Of a stretch of 7,969 bases of DNA, positions 1-5,833 are shown piece after piece. Positions within the stretch are counted from its first letter, which is position 1. Each line of letters starts with the position of its first letter. The translations under genes were made by a program, and so were the position numbers. The stretch spans positions 1 to 7,969 of the forward strand of contig JAFTXB010000151.1 in NCBI GenBank assembly GCA_017461825.1, given 5' to 3'. Below the pieces are notes generated by a model. That model searched no databases. It worked only from the letters and a program-made list of their open reading frames with translations, and was not told the origin of the DNA. Source of the stretch: Clostridia bacterium. GTDB taxonomy: Bacteria; Bacillota; Clostridia; Oscillospirales; CAG-272.

Positions 1-1
1 C

Positions 2-85
2 AAAAAAGTCAACGGCTCAATCGTTATGACCGAATACGACGCAACCTATTCCTATGCAGGCAGCGTTGACAAAACCGCACAATAA
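2..85 (+). CDS. 3' end of a probable MBL-fold lipoprotein (partial, paralogue of the gene at 3929)
   Basis: This frame is open from the left edge and ends with TAA at 83-85, so only the last 27 residues of a gene starting outside the window are seen. The fragment contains VNGSIV and DATYSYAG. The end of the MBL-fold lipoprotein decoded at about 5752-5811 contains VNGSTV and PATYSYAV at the same spacing from its stop, so the two look like paralogues. The fragment carries a short extra tail after the shared block (SVDKTAQ). No catalytic motif falls within it, so the function is inferred only from this match. It lies 21 bases upstream of a small peptide gene and ahead of a shared terminator, so both probably end the same transcript. 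It could instead belong to another secreted protein that shares only this C-terminal motif. Confidence 0.6.
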   Translation, partial: KKVNGSIVMTEYDATYSYAGSVDKTAQ

Positions 86-106
86 AATTTACAGGAGGAA
101 TTTATC

Positions 107-247
107 ATGAAACCTATTTATGAACTGCCCGTGATCGAACTGATCGAGCTTTCGGGCGAAGATGTGATCACCACTTCCGGCAACGGAATTGCCGATCCCA
201 CAAGCTTGGGAACCCCCAACAGCTTTAAGTGGAGCGATCTTACCTGA
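107..247 (+). CDS. 46-residue peptide with DVITTSG motif, function unknown
   Basis: This short ORF runs from ATG at 107 to TGA at 245-247. A near-consensus AGGAGG lies at 93-98, eight bases before the start, which strongly supports translation. The product begins MKPIYELPVIELIEL, continues with GEDVITTSG, and ends in a Gly/Ser/Thr/Pro-rich half (ADPTSLGTPNSFKWSDLT). It has no signal peptide, no cysteine and no transmembrane segment. From memory, short proteins with a KPxYE/KPxxE opening and a DVITTSG-like centre recur in gut Clostridia without an assigned role; this was not searched. The two-part layout (acidic, hydrophobic first half; small-residue second half) resembles a leader and core of a modified peptide, but no modifying enzyme is visible nearby. 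It follows the partial MBL-type gene by 21 bases and precedes a strong terminator, so it is the last gene of that operon. Confidence 0.75.
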   Translation: MKPIYELPVIELIELSGEDVITTSGNGIADPTSLGTPNSFKWSDLT

Positions 248-261
248 TTCAACAGAAAAAA

Positions 262-311
262 GCAAGGGACAGCAGAGGACAGACATCCTTTGCTGTCCCT
301 TTGCCTTTTTT
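262..311 (+). terminator. Rho-independent terminator of the upstream operon
   Basis: The left arm starting GCAAGGGACAGCA (262-274) pairs with TGCTGTCCCTTTGC (291-304), with one bulged T. The stem continues inward as G-AGGA (275-279) with TCCT-T (286-290), closing a six-base loop CAGACA (280-285). TTTTTT at 306-311 follows one base after the stem. This is a long stem with a U-tract placed as in intrinsic terminators. It lies 15 bases after the stop of the small peptide gene and separates that operon from the next one. Confidence 0.9.
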
Positions 312-339
312 CTAAACCCCAAAAAGTAGTACTTTATTT

Positions 340-392
340 AAATTATACCCCTTTTGGGATCAAATGTCAATCTTTTTACGCAAATTATACCC
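340..392 (+). repeat. Two direct copies of AAATTATACCC upstream of the promoter
   Basis: AAATTATACCC occurs exactly at 340-350 and at 382-392. The copies start 42 bases apart, about four helical turns, so they would face the same side of the DNA. They lie about 30-80 bases upstream of the predicted -35 element, a usual place for activator binding. A regulator-binding role is inference; AT-rich DNA can produce such a repeat by chance. Confidence 0.35.
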
Positions 393-422
393 AATTCGTG
401 ACATAATTGCGCTTATGAATCC

Positions 423-451
423 TTGCTTTTATACTGAAAATATGTTACAAT
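423..451 (+). promoter_or_regulatory. Sigma-A type promoter with extended -10
   Basis: A weak -35 TTGCTT (423-428) is followed by a 17-base spacer and a -10 TACAAT (446-451), which differs from consensus at one position. TG at 443-444 one base before the -10 gives an extended -10, which can compensate for the poor -35. Transcription would start near 458, leaving a leader of about 50 bases before the ATG at 508. It is the only good promoter seen between the terminator at 262-311 and the large gene, so it may drive the whole 508-7969 block. Confidence 0.6.
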
Positions 452-460
452 AATTTTGAA

Positions 461-481
461 TCCTCGAGCTGTATCCGAGGA
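461..481 (+). promoter_or_regulatory. Small leader stem-loop
   Basis: TCCTCG (461-466) is the exact reverse complement of CGAGGA (476-481), giving a 6-bp stem with a 9-base loop. It would form right at the 5' end of the transcript predicted from the promoter at 423-451 and leaves the RBS at 495 free. Such 5' hairpins can protect mRNA from decay. The stem is short, so a chance match is possible. Confidence 0.3.
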
Positions 482-494
482 AAAATAAACACAT

Positions 495-500
495 GGAGGA
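495..500 (+). promoter_or_regulatory. RBS that fixes the start of the beta-helix protein
   Basis: GGAGGA lies seven bases before ATG 508. It overlaps the codons that would follow the in-frame ATG at 493, which itself has no Shine-Dalgarno sequence upstream. This places the real start at 508, where a clean signal peptide begins (MKKVCSIILVL). Confidence 0.85.
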
Positions 501-507
501 GAATTCT

Positions 508-3500
508 ATGAAAAAAGTATGTTCCATTATTTTGGTTCTCTGCATGGTGCTCACACTCTTTGTTGTTCCGACCGTTGGTGCGTCGGCGGCAGACCGTGTC
601 ACCATCGGAGCCAACGACACCGAAGTCACCGTGTACGGCGTGACCTATAAGGTCATCCGCACTGCCGAAGAATTCAAGGCAATGACAGGTGCTGTAAATT
701 ACATCCTTGCCGCCGATATCGATCTTGGCGGTCACGTTGTCAGCGGCAGTATCGCGGCACTGATCAAGGAATGGAAGGGTATTCTTGACGGAAACGGTTA
801 TTCGGTAACCAATTTCACCGTCAGCGGAAACGACGCGGGTCTGTTTCAGGTATTGGATAACACCGCGGAGATCACGTTCCAAAATATTACATTCGGTTCC
901 GAAGCGGCTCCTATTGCGGGTGTCCCCACGGGCAATGGCTCAAACGGCGTTGTGTTTGGTAAGTTCAAAGGAAAATCGGTAACTTTTGATAACTGCGTTT
1001 CTTACGTCAACTTTGAAAAGACGGATAAGGCGGCTTTGTCTGCGTTTGTCGGTCAGGTCGATTTTGCAGGATGTAGCGTTGCGTTTAAGAACTGTATCGC
1101 CAACGGCAAGCTTTCGGGCAAAAACAAGATCGGCGCGTTTGTTGCAAACGTGAACCAAAACGATGTCACCGTTAGCTTGACAAACTGTGTCAACAACGTC
1201 AATATCAACGGCTACCATCAGGGTGTTGGCGGCTTTGTGGGACATTCCCCCAAAAACGGCGTTGTCATCAACCTGATCGGATGTGTCAACAACGGTAACA
1301 TTACCACCAACGGCATTGCAAGCGGAAACTCCGCAAACGTTGGGGGATTGATCGGTCAGCTCAACGGAACCTTTGCGTCCGTAACCATCAAGGATTGCGA
1401 AAACAAGGGACTTGTCACGCTTTCAACGGCTGTTGAGGGCGCAACAGTTTACGGCGGCACCCTGATCGGTCTTACCAATATGGCAGGCACCGTTACCGTA
1501 TACGTTGACGACGCGGACTACGATACCACCGGCTGGATCGGCAAAAATGAAAGCGATCCCGTCAAGGAACTCACCGTTGTAGCTCCCGAGGGCTTCAAGT
1601 CGGTTGAGATCGGCGCCAATGACACCGAGGTCACCGTGTACGGTGTAACCTACAAGGTTATCCGCACTGCCGAAGAGTTCAAGGCAATGACAGGTGCCGA
1701 AAACTACATCCTTGCAAACGATATTGACCTTGGCGGTCACAAGCTCTCCGCAACGGGCGGTATCATTACCACTTGGAAGGGAATTCTCGACGGTAACGGT
1801 TACTCACTTACCGGCTATGATATCAGCGGAAACGATTCGGGTCTGTTCCAAGTGATCGATCCCGAAGCCGTGATCACCATTCAAAATATCACATTCGGCT
1901 CCGAGACAGCTCCCATAACCGGTACCCCCGCAGGAAACGGCTCCAACGGTGTTGTGTTTGGTAAATTCAAGGGTAAATCTGTAACCTTTATCAACTGCAA
2001 TTCCTACGTAAAGATGGAAAAGACCGACAAAGCGGCAATGTCCGCATACGTTGGTCAGCCCGATGCCGCGGGAAGCACCTACACCTTTATCGACTGTAAC
2101 GCATACGGCTCGATCTCGGGTAGAAACAAGAACGGCGGCTTTGTCGGCAACGTTAACCAAGCAGACATTGTGATCAGCTTCAAAAACTGCGTCAACAATG
2201 TCAACATCAAATCGGGCAACCAAGGTAACGGCGGTTTCGTCGGACACTCCACAAAGACCGGCGTTGTGATCTCCTTTGTTGATTGCATTAACAACGGAAA
2301 CATCACAACCGAAAACAAGGGCGACGGACACACCCCCAACATCGGTGGCTTTGTGGGTCAGCTCAACGGCGAGTTTGCGTCCTGTACCTTCAAGAGATCT
2401 GAAAACAAGGGCTTGATGGCGATCGGTAGTTCTATTAATTCAGGATCCATGATCGGTCTTTGCAGCATGAAGGGAAGTGTTGTGGCACAGGTTGTGGATG
2501 CCAACACCTCGGTAGCAGGCTGGATCGGTTCCAAGGAAGACGACACCAAGCAGATCACGGTAGAGGTTGTTTCTGCCGAGGACGAAAACAGCATTGGATC
2601 TGCCGATGCTCTCAAGGGCATCAACGCTTCGGGGACGTATACCGTAACCGCGGACATTACACTTGCCGAAAAGGTAACACTCAATATCAAAGATCTTGAG
2701 ATCACGCTTGACCTCGGCGGCAAGACCGTTTCGGGTGAAATTGAAGTGACCGGCGCAGGAAAGCTGACCGTTACGGGCGGAACGCTTGCAGGTACGCTGA
2801 CTGTCAACGGCGGAGCAGATGTAACGCTGGAAAAGATCACTGTAAACGGAACACTTGCTTCTACCGACAATACCGACGGCGCAAATTTGACCCTTAAGAG
2901 CGGTGATTTTGCGGCAACCGCAGGAAACGTCATTAACTGGGGCGGCAAGGGAACACTTACCGTTGACGGCGGCTCTTTCACGGCAACGGGCGATTTCGCG
3001 GCTCTCTGCCAGACCAACGGCACGGTTGTGATCAATAACGGTATCTTCAAGGGCAAGGACGCCCTGAAGGCGGACGCAACCGCGGCTACCACCACGGCGA
3101 TCTCCATGACCGTCAACGGCGGTACGTTTGAGGGGGCGCGCTCGGCTCTCTATTACACTGGCGACAAGGGCGACGCATTTGACGTTGCAATCAAGGGCGG
3201 CTCATTCAAGGGCACGTCCGATGGTGCTGTCTTTACCGATACCTCCGATGCAAAGGTCGCTGCCACAGCAGGAACATTTGACGAGGATGTGACCTCGGTT
3301 TGCGATCCGATCTACGTATGCGTCAAGAACACTGAAACCAACCTGTGGGAGATCAAGCTGCACGAATGCGACTATGAAGGCGTTGCATGGGAAAGCCTGA
3401 ACAGCGGTTCGCATAAAAAAGCTTGTAAAGTTTGCGGAGAAGTGATTACAGAGGCTCACGATTTTGTCAAGAACGTTGACAACGGCAACGGCACACACTC

Positions 3501-3861
3501 CAAGGTCTGCGGCGACTGTAACTACAAATCCGAAAACGGCATCAAGCACAAGACTACGGTCGAGGATTGCGGTGACGGCAAACACAAGACCACTTGTGAA
3601 GGCTGTGACCTCAGCGAAGTTGTCGACCATACATGGGGCGACGCAAAATCCACGGGTGACGGCAAGCACGAAAAGACCTGTACGGTATGTGATGCCAAGA
3701 CCACCGAGGACTGTGTTGAAAAAGATGGCAAATGCGAGATCTGCGGTGCCGAAATGGCAAAAGAGGGCGGCTGTGGCTCTGCTGTTGCGGGCGGTTTGTT
3801 TGCGCTTGTTACACTGCTTGCGGCTCCTGCACTGATCGTACGTAAGAAAAAAGAAGACTGA
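508..3861 (+). CDS. Secreted repeat/beta-helix surface protein with CxxC array and Gly-Cys C-terminal anchor
   Basis: This is a very large exported protein of 1117 residues from ATG 508 (the in-frame ATG 493 lacks an RBS). Residues 1-27 are a Sec signal peptide ending in an ASA-type cleavage site. Residues ~31-360 and ~366-691 are two homologous repeats. Each opens with IGANDTEVTVYG and continues into GLUG-like units (GGFVG, GGLIG, NCVNN) typical of adhesin-type beta-helices. Residues ~692-950 carry GGSF/GGTF units (VDGGSF, VNGGTF, IKGGSF) of a right-handed beta-helix. Residues ~952-1080 hold five CxxC pairs at 973/976, 1001/1004, 1030/1033, 1058/1061 and 1076/1079. The tail is GGCGSAVAGG, a hydrophobic segment, then RKKKED, so the protein is probably membrane- or wall-anchored. 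There is no LPXTG motif. No enzymatic motif is visible; adhesion or polysaccharide binding is the likeliest role, by inference. It is the first gene after the promoter at 423-451. Confidence 0.88.
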   Translation: MKKVCSIILVLCMVLTLFVVPTVGASAADRVTIGANDTEVTVYGVTYKVIRTAEEFKAMTGAVNYILAADIDLGGHVVSGSIAALIKEWKGILDGNGYSVTNFTVSGNDAGLFQVLDNTAEITFQNITFGSEAAPIAGVPTGNGSNGVVFGKFKGKSVTFDNCVSYVNFEKTDKAALSAFVGQVDFAGCSVAFKNCIANGKLSGKNKIGAFVANVNQNDVTVSLTNCVNNVNINGYHQGVGGFVGHSPKNGVVINLIGCVNNGNITTNGIASGNSANVGGLIGQLNGTFASVTIKDCENKGLVTLSTAVEGATVYGGTLIGLTNMAGTVTVYVDDADYDTTGWIGKNESDPVKELTVVAPEGFKSVEIGANDTEVTVYGVTYKVIRTAEEFKAMTGAENYILANDIDLGGHKLSATGGIITTWKGILDGNGYSLTGYDISGNDSGLFQVIDPEAVITIQNITFGSETAPITGTPAGNGSNGVVFGKFKGKSVTFINCNSYVKMEKTDKAAMSAYVGQPDAAGSTYTFIDCNAYGSISGRNKNGGFVGNVNQADIVISFKNCVNNVNIKSGNQGNGGFVGHSTKTGVVISFVDCINNGNITTENKGDGHTPNIGGFVGQLNGEFASCTFKRSENKGLMAIGSSINSGSMIGLCSMKGSVVAQVVDANTSVAGWIGSKEDDTKQITVEVVSAEDENSIGSADALKGINASGTYTVTADITLAEKVTLNIKDLEITLDLGGKTVSGEIEVTGAGKLTVTGGTLAGTLTVNGGADVTLEKITVNGTLASTDNTDGANLTLKSGDFAATAGNVINWGGKGTLTVDGGSFTATGDFAALCQTNGTVVINNGIFKGKDALKADATAATTTAISMTVNGGTFEGARSALYYTGDKGDAFDVAIKGGSFKGTSDGAVFTDTSDAKVAATAGTFDEDVTSVCDPIYVCVKNTETNLWEIKLHECDYEGVAWESLNSGSHKKACKVCGEVITEAHDFVKNVDNGNGTHSKVCGDCNYKSENGIKHKTTVEDCGDGKHKTTCEGCDLSEVVDHTWGDAKSTGDGKHEKTCTVCDAKTTEDCVEKDGKCEICGAEMAKEGGCGSAVAGGLFALVTLLAAPALIVRKKKED
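598..1590 (+). repeat. First copy of ~335-codon tandem repeat
   Basis: This segment encodes residues ~31-361 of the large surface protein. It aligns over its length with 1603-2580 at an offset of 1005 bases. The opening 44 residues differ from the second copy at only two positions (residues 33-76 against 368-411), whereas later parts diverge more. The copies contain matching blocks such as GSNGVVFGKFKGKSVTF and GGFVGHS, and end with GWIG. Confidence 0.85.
1603..2580 (+). repeat. Second copy of ~335-codon tandem repeat
   Basis: This segment encodes residues ~366-691 and is the partner of 598-1590. Within the best conserved block, about a dozen codons differ silently while only two change the amino acid. 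The duplication is therefore not recent, and the protein sequence has been held by selection. The copy ends at GWIGSKEDDT, where the GGSF-type beta-helix takes over. Confidence 0.85.
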
Positions 3862-3871
3862 TTTTACACCG

Positions 3872-3912
3872 GTCGGCTGACGTTCCCAAAAAACTTGTGA
3901 ATGTCAGCCGAC
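3872..3912 (+). promoter_or_regulatory. Intergenic stem-loop without U-tract
   Basis: GTCGGCTGACGTT (3872-3884) pairs with AATGTCAGCCGAC (3900-3912), giving a 13-bp stem with one G-U pair and a 15-base loop. The sequence after the stem is GAATGAAAGG, so there is no U-tract, and the hairpin is unlikely to be a normal intrinsic terminator. It ends five bases before the AAAGGA RBS of the next gene. Likely roles are mRNA protection or processing that sets different levels for the surface protein and the downstream genes; this is inference. Confidence 0.55.
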
Positions 3913-3928
3913 GAATGAAAGGACCGTT

Positions 3929-5680
3929 ATGAAATTTAAAAAAATAAAGAAAATTTTTTGCGGTTGTCTTGCGGCTTTCCTGGTGCTGTCGTGCCTCGCT
4001 TCTTGTACCGATCGCACATCAAACGAGGACGGTACAAAGGAGAGCGATACGGAAATGGAGATCCTGATGAGTGATTATAAAGAGCTGGTCATCGTGCGTT
4101 CAAGCCTTGCATCTAATTCTGTTGCAGGTCTTTGCGTGGCTTTGCGGGATCAGTTAAAGGCAAAAACCGAGCTCGAGGTTACTGTTAAAAGCGATAGCGT
4201 ATGCAGTTATGAGGCGGCAGATGGCAGGGGATACCTGCTTGTGGGAGATACCTCCTTTGATTTATCCAAAAAGGCGGCGGAATCGGGAAGTGATGGCTGT
4301 GTCGTTTTCTTGTCCGAGGCAGATACCACCGCCATTTATACCGTGGATGACACGCTTGCATGGCTTGGTGTGCAGATCTTTCTCAACGAAAATCTGCAAA
4401 ACGGCAAGTTGGCGGTTGGAGGTGAGACAAGCGAGCGTGTGGAGGATCTTTCTCAATATACCCGTGAAGGCTGGAAACTGCCTTTCCCCGCATATCCGCA
4501 CGGTCAGCTTGACAAAACGCTCTATTCCTGCGGTACCGGTGCCAAAACCACCGAGAAGAAATCCGAGATGCAGTTGATCCAAAAGACCAACGATGTAGCA
4601 TACAACGATTATATATCCACCCTGGAGGTATTTGGCTATACCGTTTCCTTTAACAATTACATAGACGGAAACTATTATGCTTTGATCAATGACTTGCTCG
4701 GAACAAATTTCTACATTTATTATATGACAGAAAACGGCGAGACAGGAGACATTCGTGCCATTGTGGATCGCAACAGCGCAACGCTTGAGGAATTCTGCTA
4801 CACAACAGAGGGGTCTGACAAGACCGAGCTCTTTCTCTTCAACAGCAACACCGCCAATGAGGACACCTTCCTGATCCACGCGGCGGACAACAGTTGGATC
4901 TTTATTGACGGCGGTGTAACCGAATACGGAGCCACCGATATCGATGCCAAATATGCCGACGCGCTGTTTAACTTTATGTGGAAGGAATCGGGACTGAAGG
5001 ACGGAGAAAAACTGACGATCTCCTGTTGGTATCTGTCACATGCGCACCGCGATCACTTTTTGGCATTCAGCGCGCTGATCGAGAAATATCACGATCGGAT
5101 CGATCTCCAAAGAATGCTTGCCAATGTCCCCGATAATGCCAACCTCCATTCCTCGCAGCTTTCCAACTATCCGCAGTTTGAGATTTGCATGAATCGGATC
5201 AATAAATACTATCCCGATCTGCTTTATATGAAAGCGCACACGGGCATGAAGATCCAAATCGCCGACGTGGAATTCACTGTGCTCAACACGCAGGAGGATC
5301 TCATCGACTATTGGGTCAACAACCGAGTAATTTTCGAGGAAAAATGGCTCAATTGGTCGCAGTACAAAAACGATCCCAACTATGCATCTTACAGAGACGG
5401 CTCCAAGAGGTATGACTATAACAACTCGTCCATTGTTTCCATTATTTCCGTAAACGGACTTACAATGTTGCAAACGGGTGATTCGTACCGTTTCCACGAG
5501 TGGACGGCACCCAATTATAAGCTTTCCACCATGCGTACCGACATCATCAAGCGGCACACCACTTTATTAATGAAGAAACGGTTGATTTTTATAAGACCTT
5601 GTTTGATCACAATAATCCGTTTTATTTTATTATCAATCACACCTCTTACAACACGTCCAATAATAAAAAGCTGTTGCTGA
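3929..5680 (+). CDS. ComEC-like MBL-fold hydrolase lipoprotein, C-terminus lost by frameshift
   Basis: Starts at ATG 3929 after an AAAGGA RBS. Residues 1-26 are a lipoprotein signal peptide with lipobox LASC (Cys26), so the protein is tethered to the outer face of the membrane. Residues ~45-190 form an alpha/beta-looking region of unknown role (YLLVGDTSF, then LAWLGVQIFLNENL), which resembles N-terminal accessory domains of secreted glycan-active proteins; that likeness is impressionistic. The MBL domain follows: FIDGG (D327), the metal motif SHAHRDH (H371, H373, D375, H376), YNNSSIV (498-503) and TGDS (D518). This motif order matches the extracellular hydrolase domain of ComEC/Rec2 relatives. 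The frame is correct to about K541; after that the 42 residues are out-of-frame, and a restored frame would give 627 residues. The substrate is unknown; a phosphodiester or nucleic acid role would follow from the family only. The next gene starts 22 bases after the restored stop. Confidence 0.82.
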   Translation: MKFKKIKKIFCGCLAAFLVLSCLASCTDRTSNEDGTKESDTEMEILMSDYKELVIVRSSLASNSVAGLCVALRDQLKAKTELEVTVKSDSVCSYEAADGRGYLLVGDTSFDLSKKAAESGSDGCVVFLSEADTTAIYTVDDTLAWLGVQIFLNENLQNGKLAVGGETSERVEDLSQYTREGWKLPFPAYPHGQLDKTLYSCGTGAKTTEKKSEMQLIQKTNDVAYNDYISTLEVFGYTVSFNNYIDGNYYALINDLLGTNFYIYYMTENGETGDIRAIVDRNSATLEEFCYTTEGSDKTELFLFNSNTANEDTFLIHAADNSWIFIDGGVTEYGATDIDAKYADALFNFMWKESGLKDGEKLTISCWYLSHAHRDHFLAFSALIEKYHDRIDLQRMLANVPDNANLHSSQLSNYPQFEICMNRINKYYPDLLYMKAHTGMKIQIADVEFTVLNTQEDLIDYWVNNRVIFEEKWLNWSQYKNDPNYASYRDGSKRYDYNNSSIVSIISVNGLTMLQTGDSYRFHEWTAPNYKLSTMRTDIIKRHTTLLMKKRLIFIRPCLITIIRFILLSITPLTTRPIIKSCC

Positions 5681-5811
5681 ATGCTATGTCGGCTGCAAAA
5701 GGACAGCTTGTTGTAGAGGCAAGTTACACCAAAATTTTTGGTTTTAGGGAGGTAAACGGATCAACCGTAAAGCGTGAGATACCGGCTACCTATTCCTATG
5801 CTGTAAACTAA
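5552..5811 (+). pseudogene. Frameshifted C-terminal part of the MBL lipoprotein
   Basis: In the +2 frame relative to the gene at 3929, this stretch reads AAHHFINEETVDFYKTLF, then PFYFIINHTSYN, and ends VNGSTV...PATYSYAVN before TAA at 5809-5811. Adding one G in AAGCGGCA near 5551 (to give AAGGCGGCA) joins it to the upstream frame as DIIKAAHHF. This recreates the His-His motif expected after TGD in ComEC-like hydrolases. There is no RBS or ATG for independent translation. The C-terminus still matches the paralogue end at 2-85, so the frame is not decayed. It is either a recent loss-of-function mutation or a sequencing error. Confidence 0.85.
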
Positions 5812-5833
5812 TAAAAAAAGAAAGGATTCAACT

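Larger units (their letters stand above)
312..507 (+). other. Intergenic region with promoter, direct repeat and leader
   Basis: These 196 bases contain no convincing gene. They are AT-rich compared with the flanking coding DNA. They hold an exact 11-bp direct repeat (340-350 and 382-392), a promoter (423-451), a small stem-loop just after the predicted start of transcription (461-481), and the RBS of the beta-helix protein (495-500). No riboswitch or tRNA is recognised. Confidence 0.7.

Noticed and set aside
89..322. 77-codon minus-strand frame over the small peptide and terminator
   Set aside because: It runs through the terminator hairpin and opposes the well-supported peptide gene with its strong RBS.
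493..507. In-frame upstream ATG at 493 as start of the large surface protein
   Set aside because: It has no Shine-Dalgarno upstream and overlaps the GGAGGA that serves ATG 508; starting at 508 gives a normal signal peptide.
2358..3116. 252-codon open frame on the minus strand within the beta-helix gene
   Set aside because: It lies fully antisense to a well-supported repeat protein, is rich in Val/Ser/Pro as expected from reverse-reading Gly/Thr/Asn codons, and has no recognisable domain.
3872..3925. Hairpin at 3872-3912 as intrinsic terminator
   Set aside because: No U-tract follows the stem, and the next RBS begins five bases later, as expected for an operon.
5540..5570. Programmed ribosomal frameshift
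   Set aside because: There is no slippery heptamer such as A-AAA-AAG at the junction and no evident stimulatory structure; a plain one-base deletion explains the data.
5599..5811. Separate 70-residue protein beginning at TTG 5599
   Set aside because: No RBS is present and the same frame continues upstream with MBL-type sequence (AAHHFINEE), so it is the displaced C-terminus of the preceding gene.
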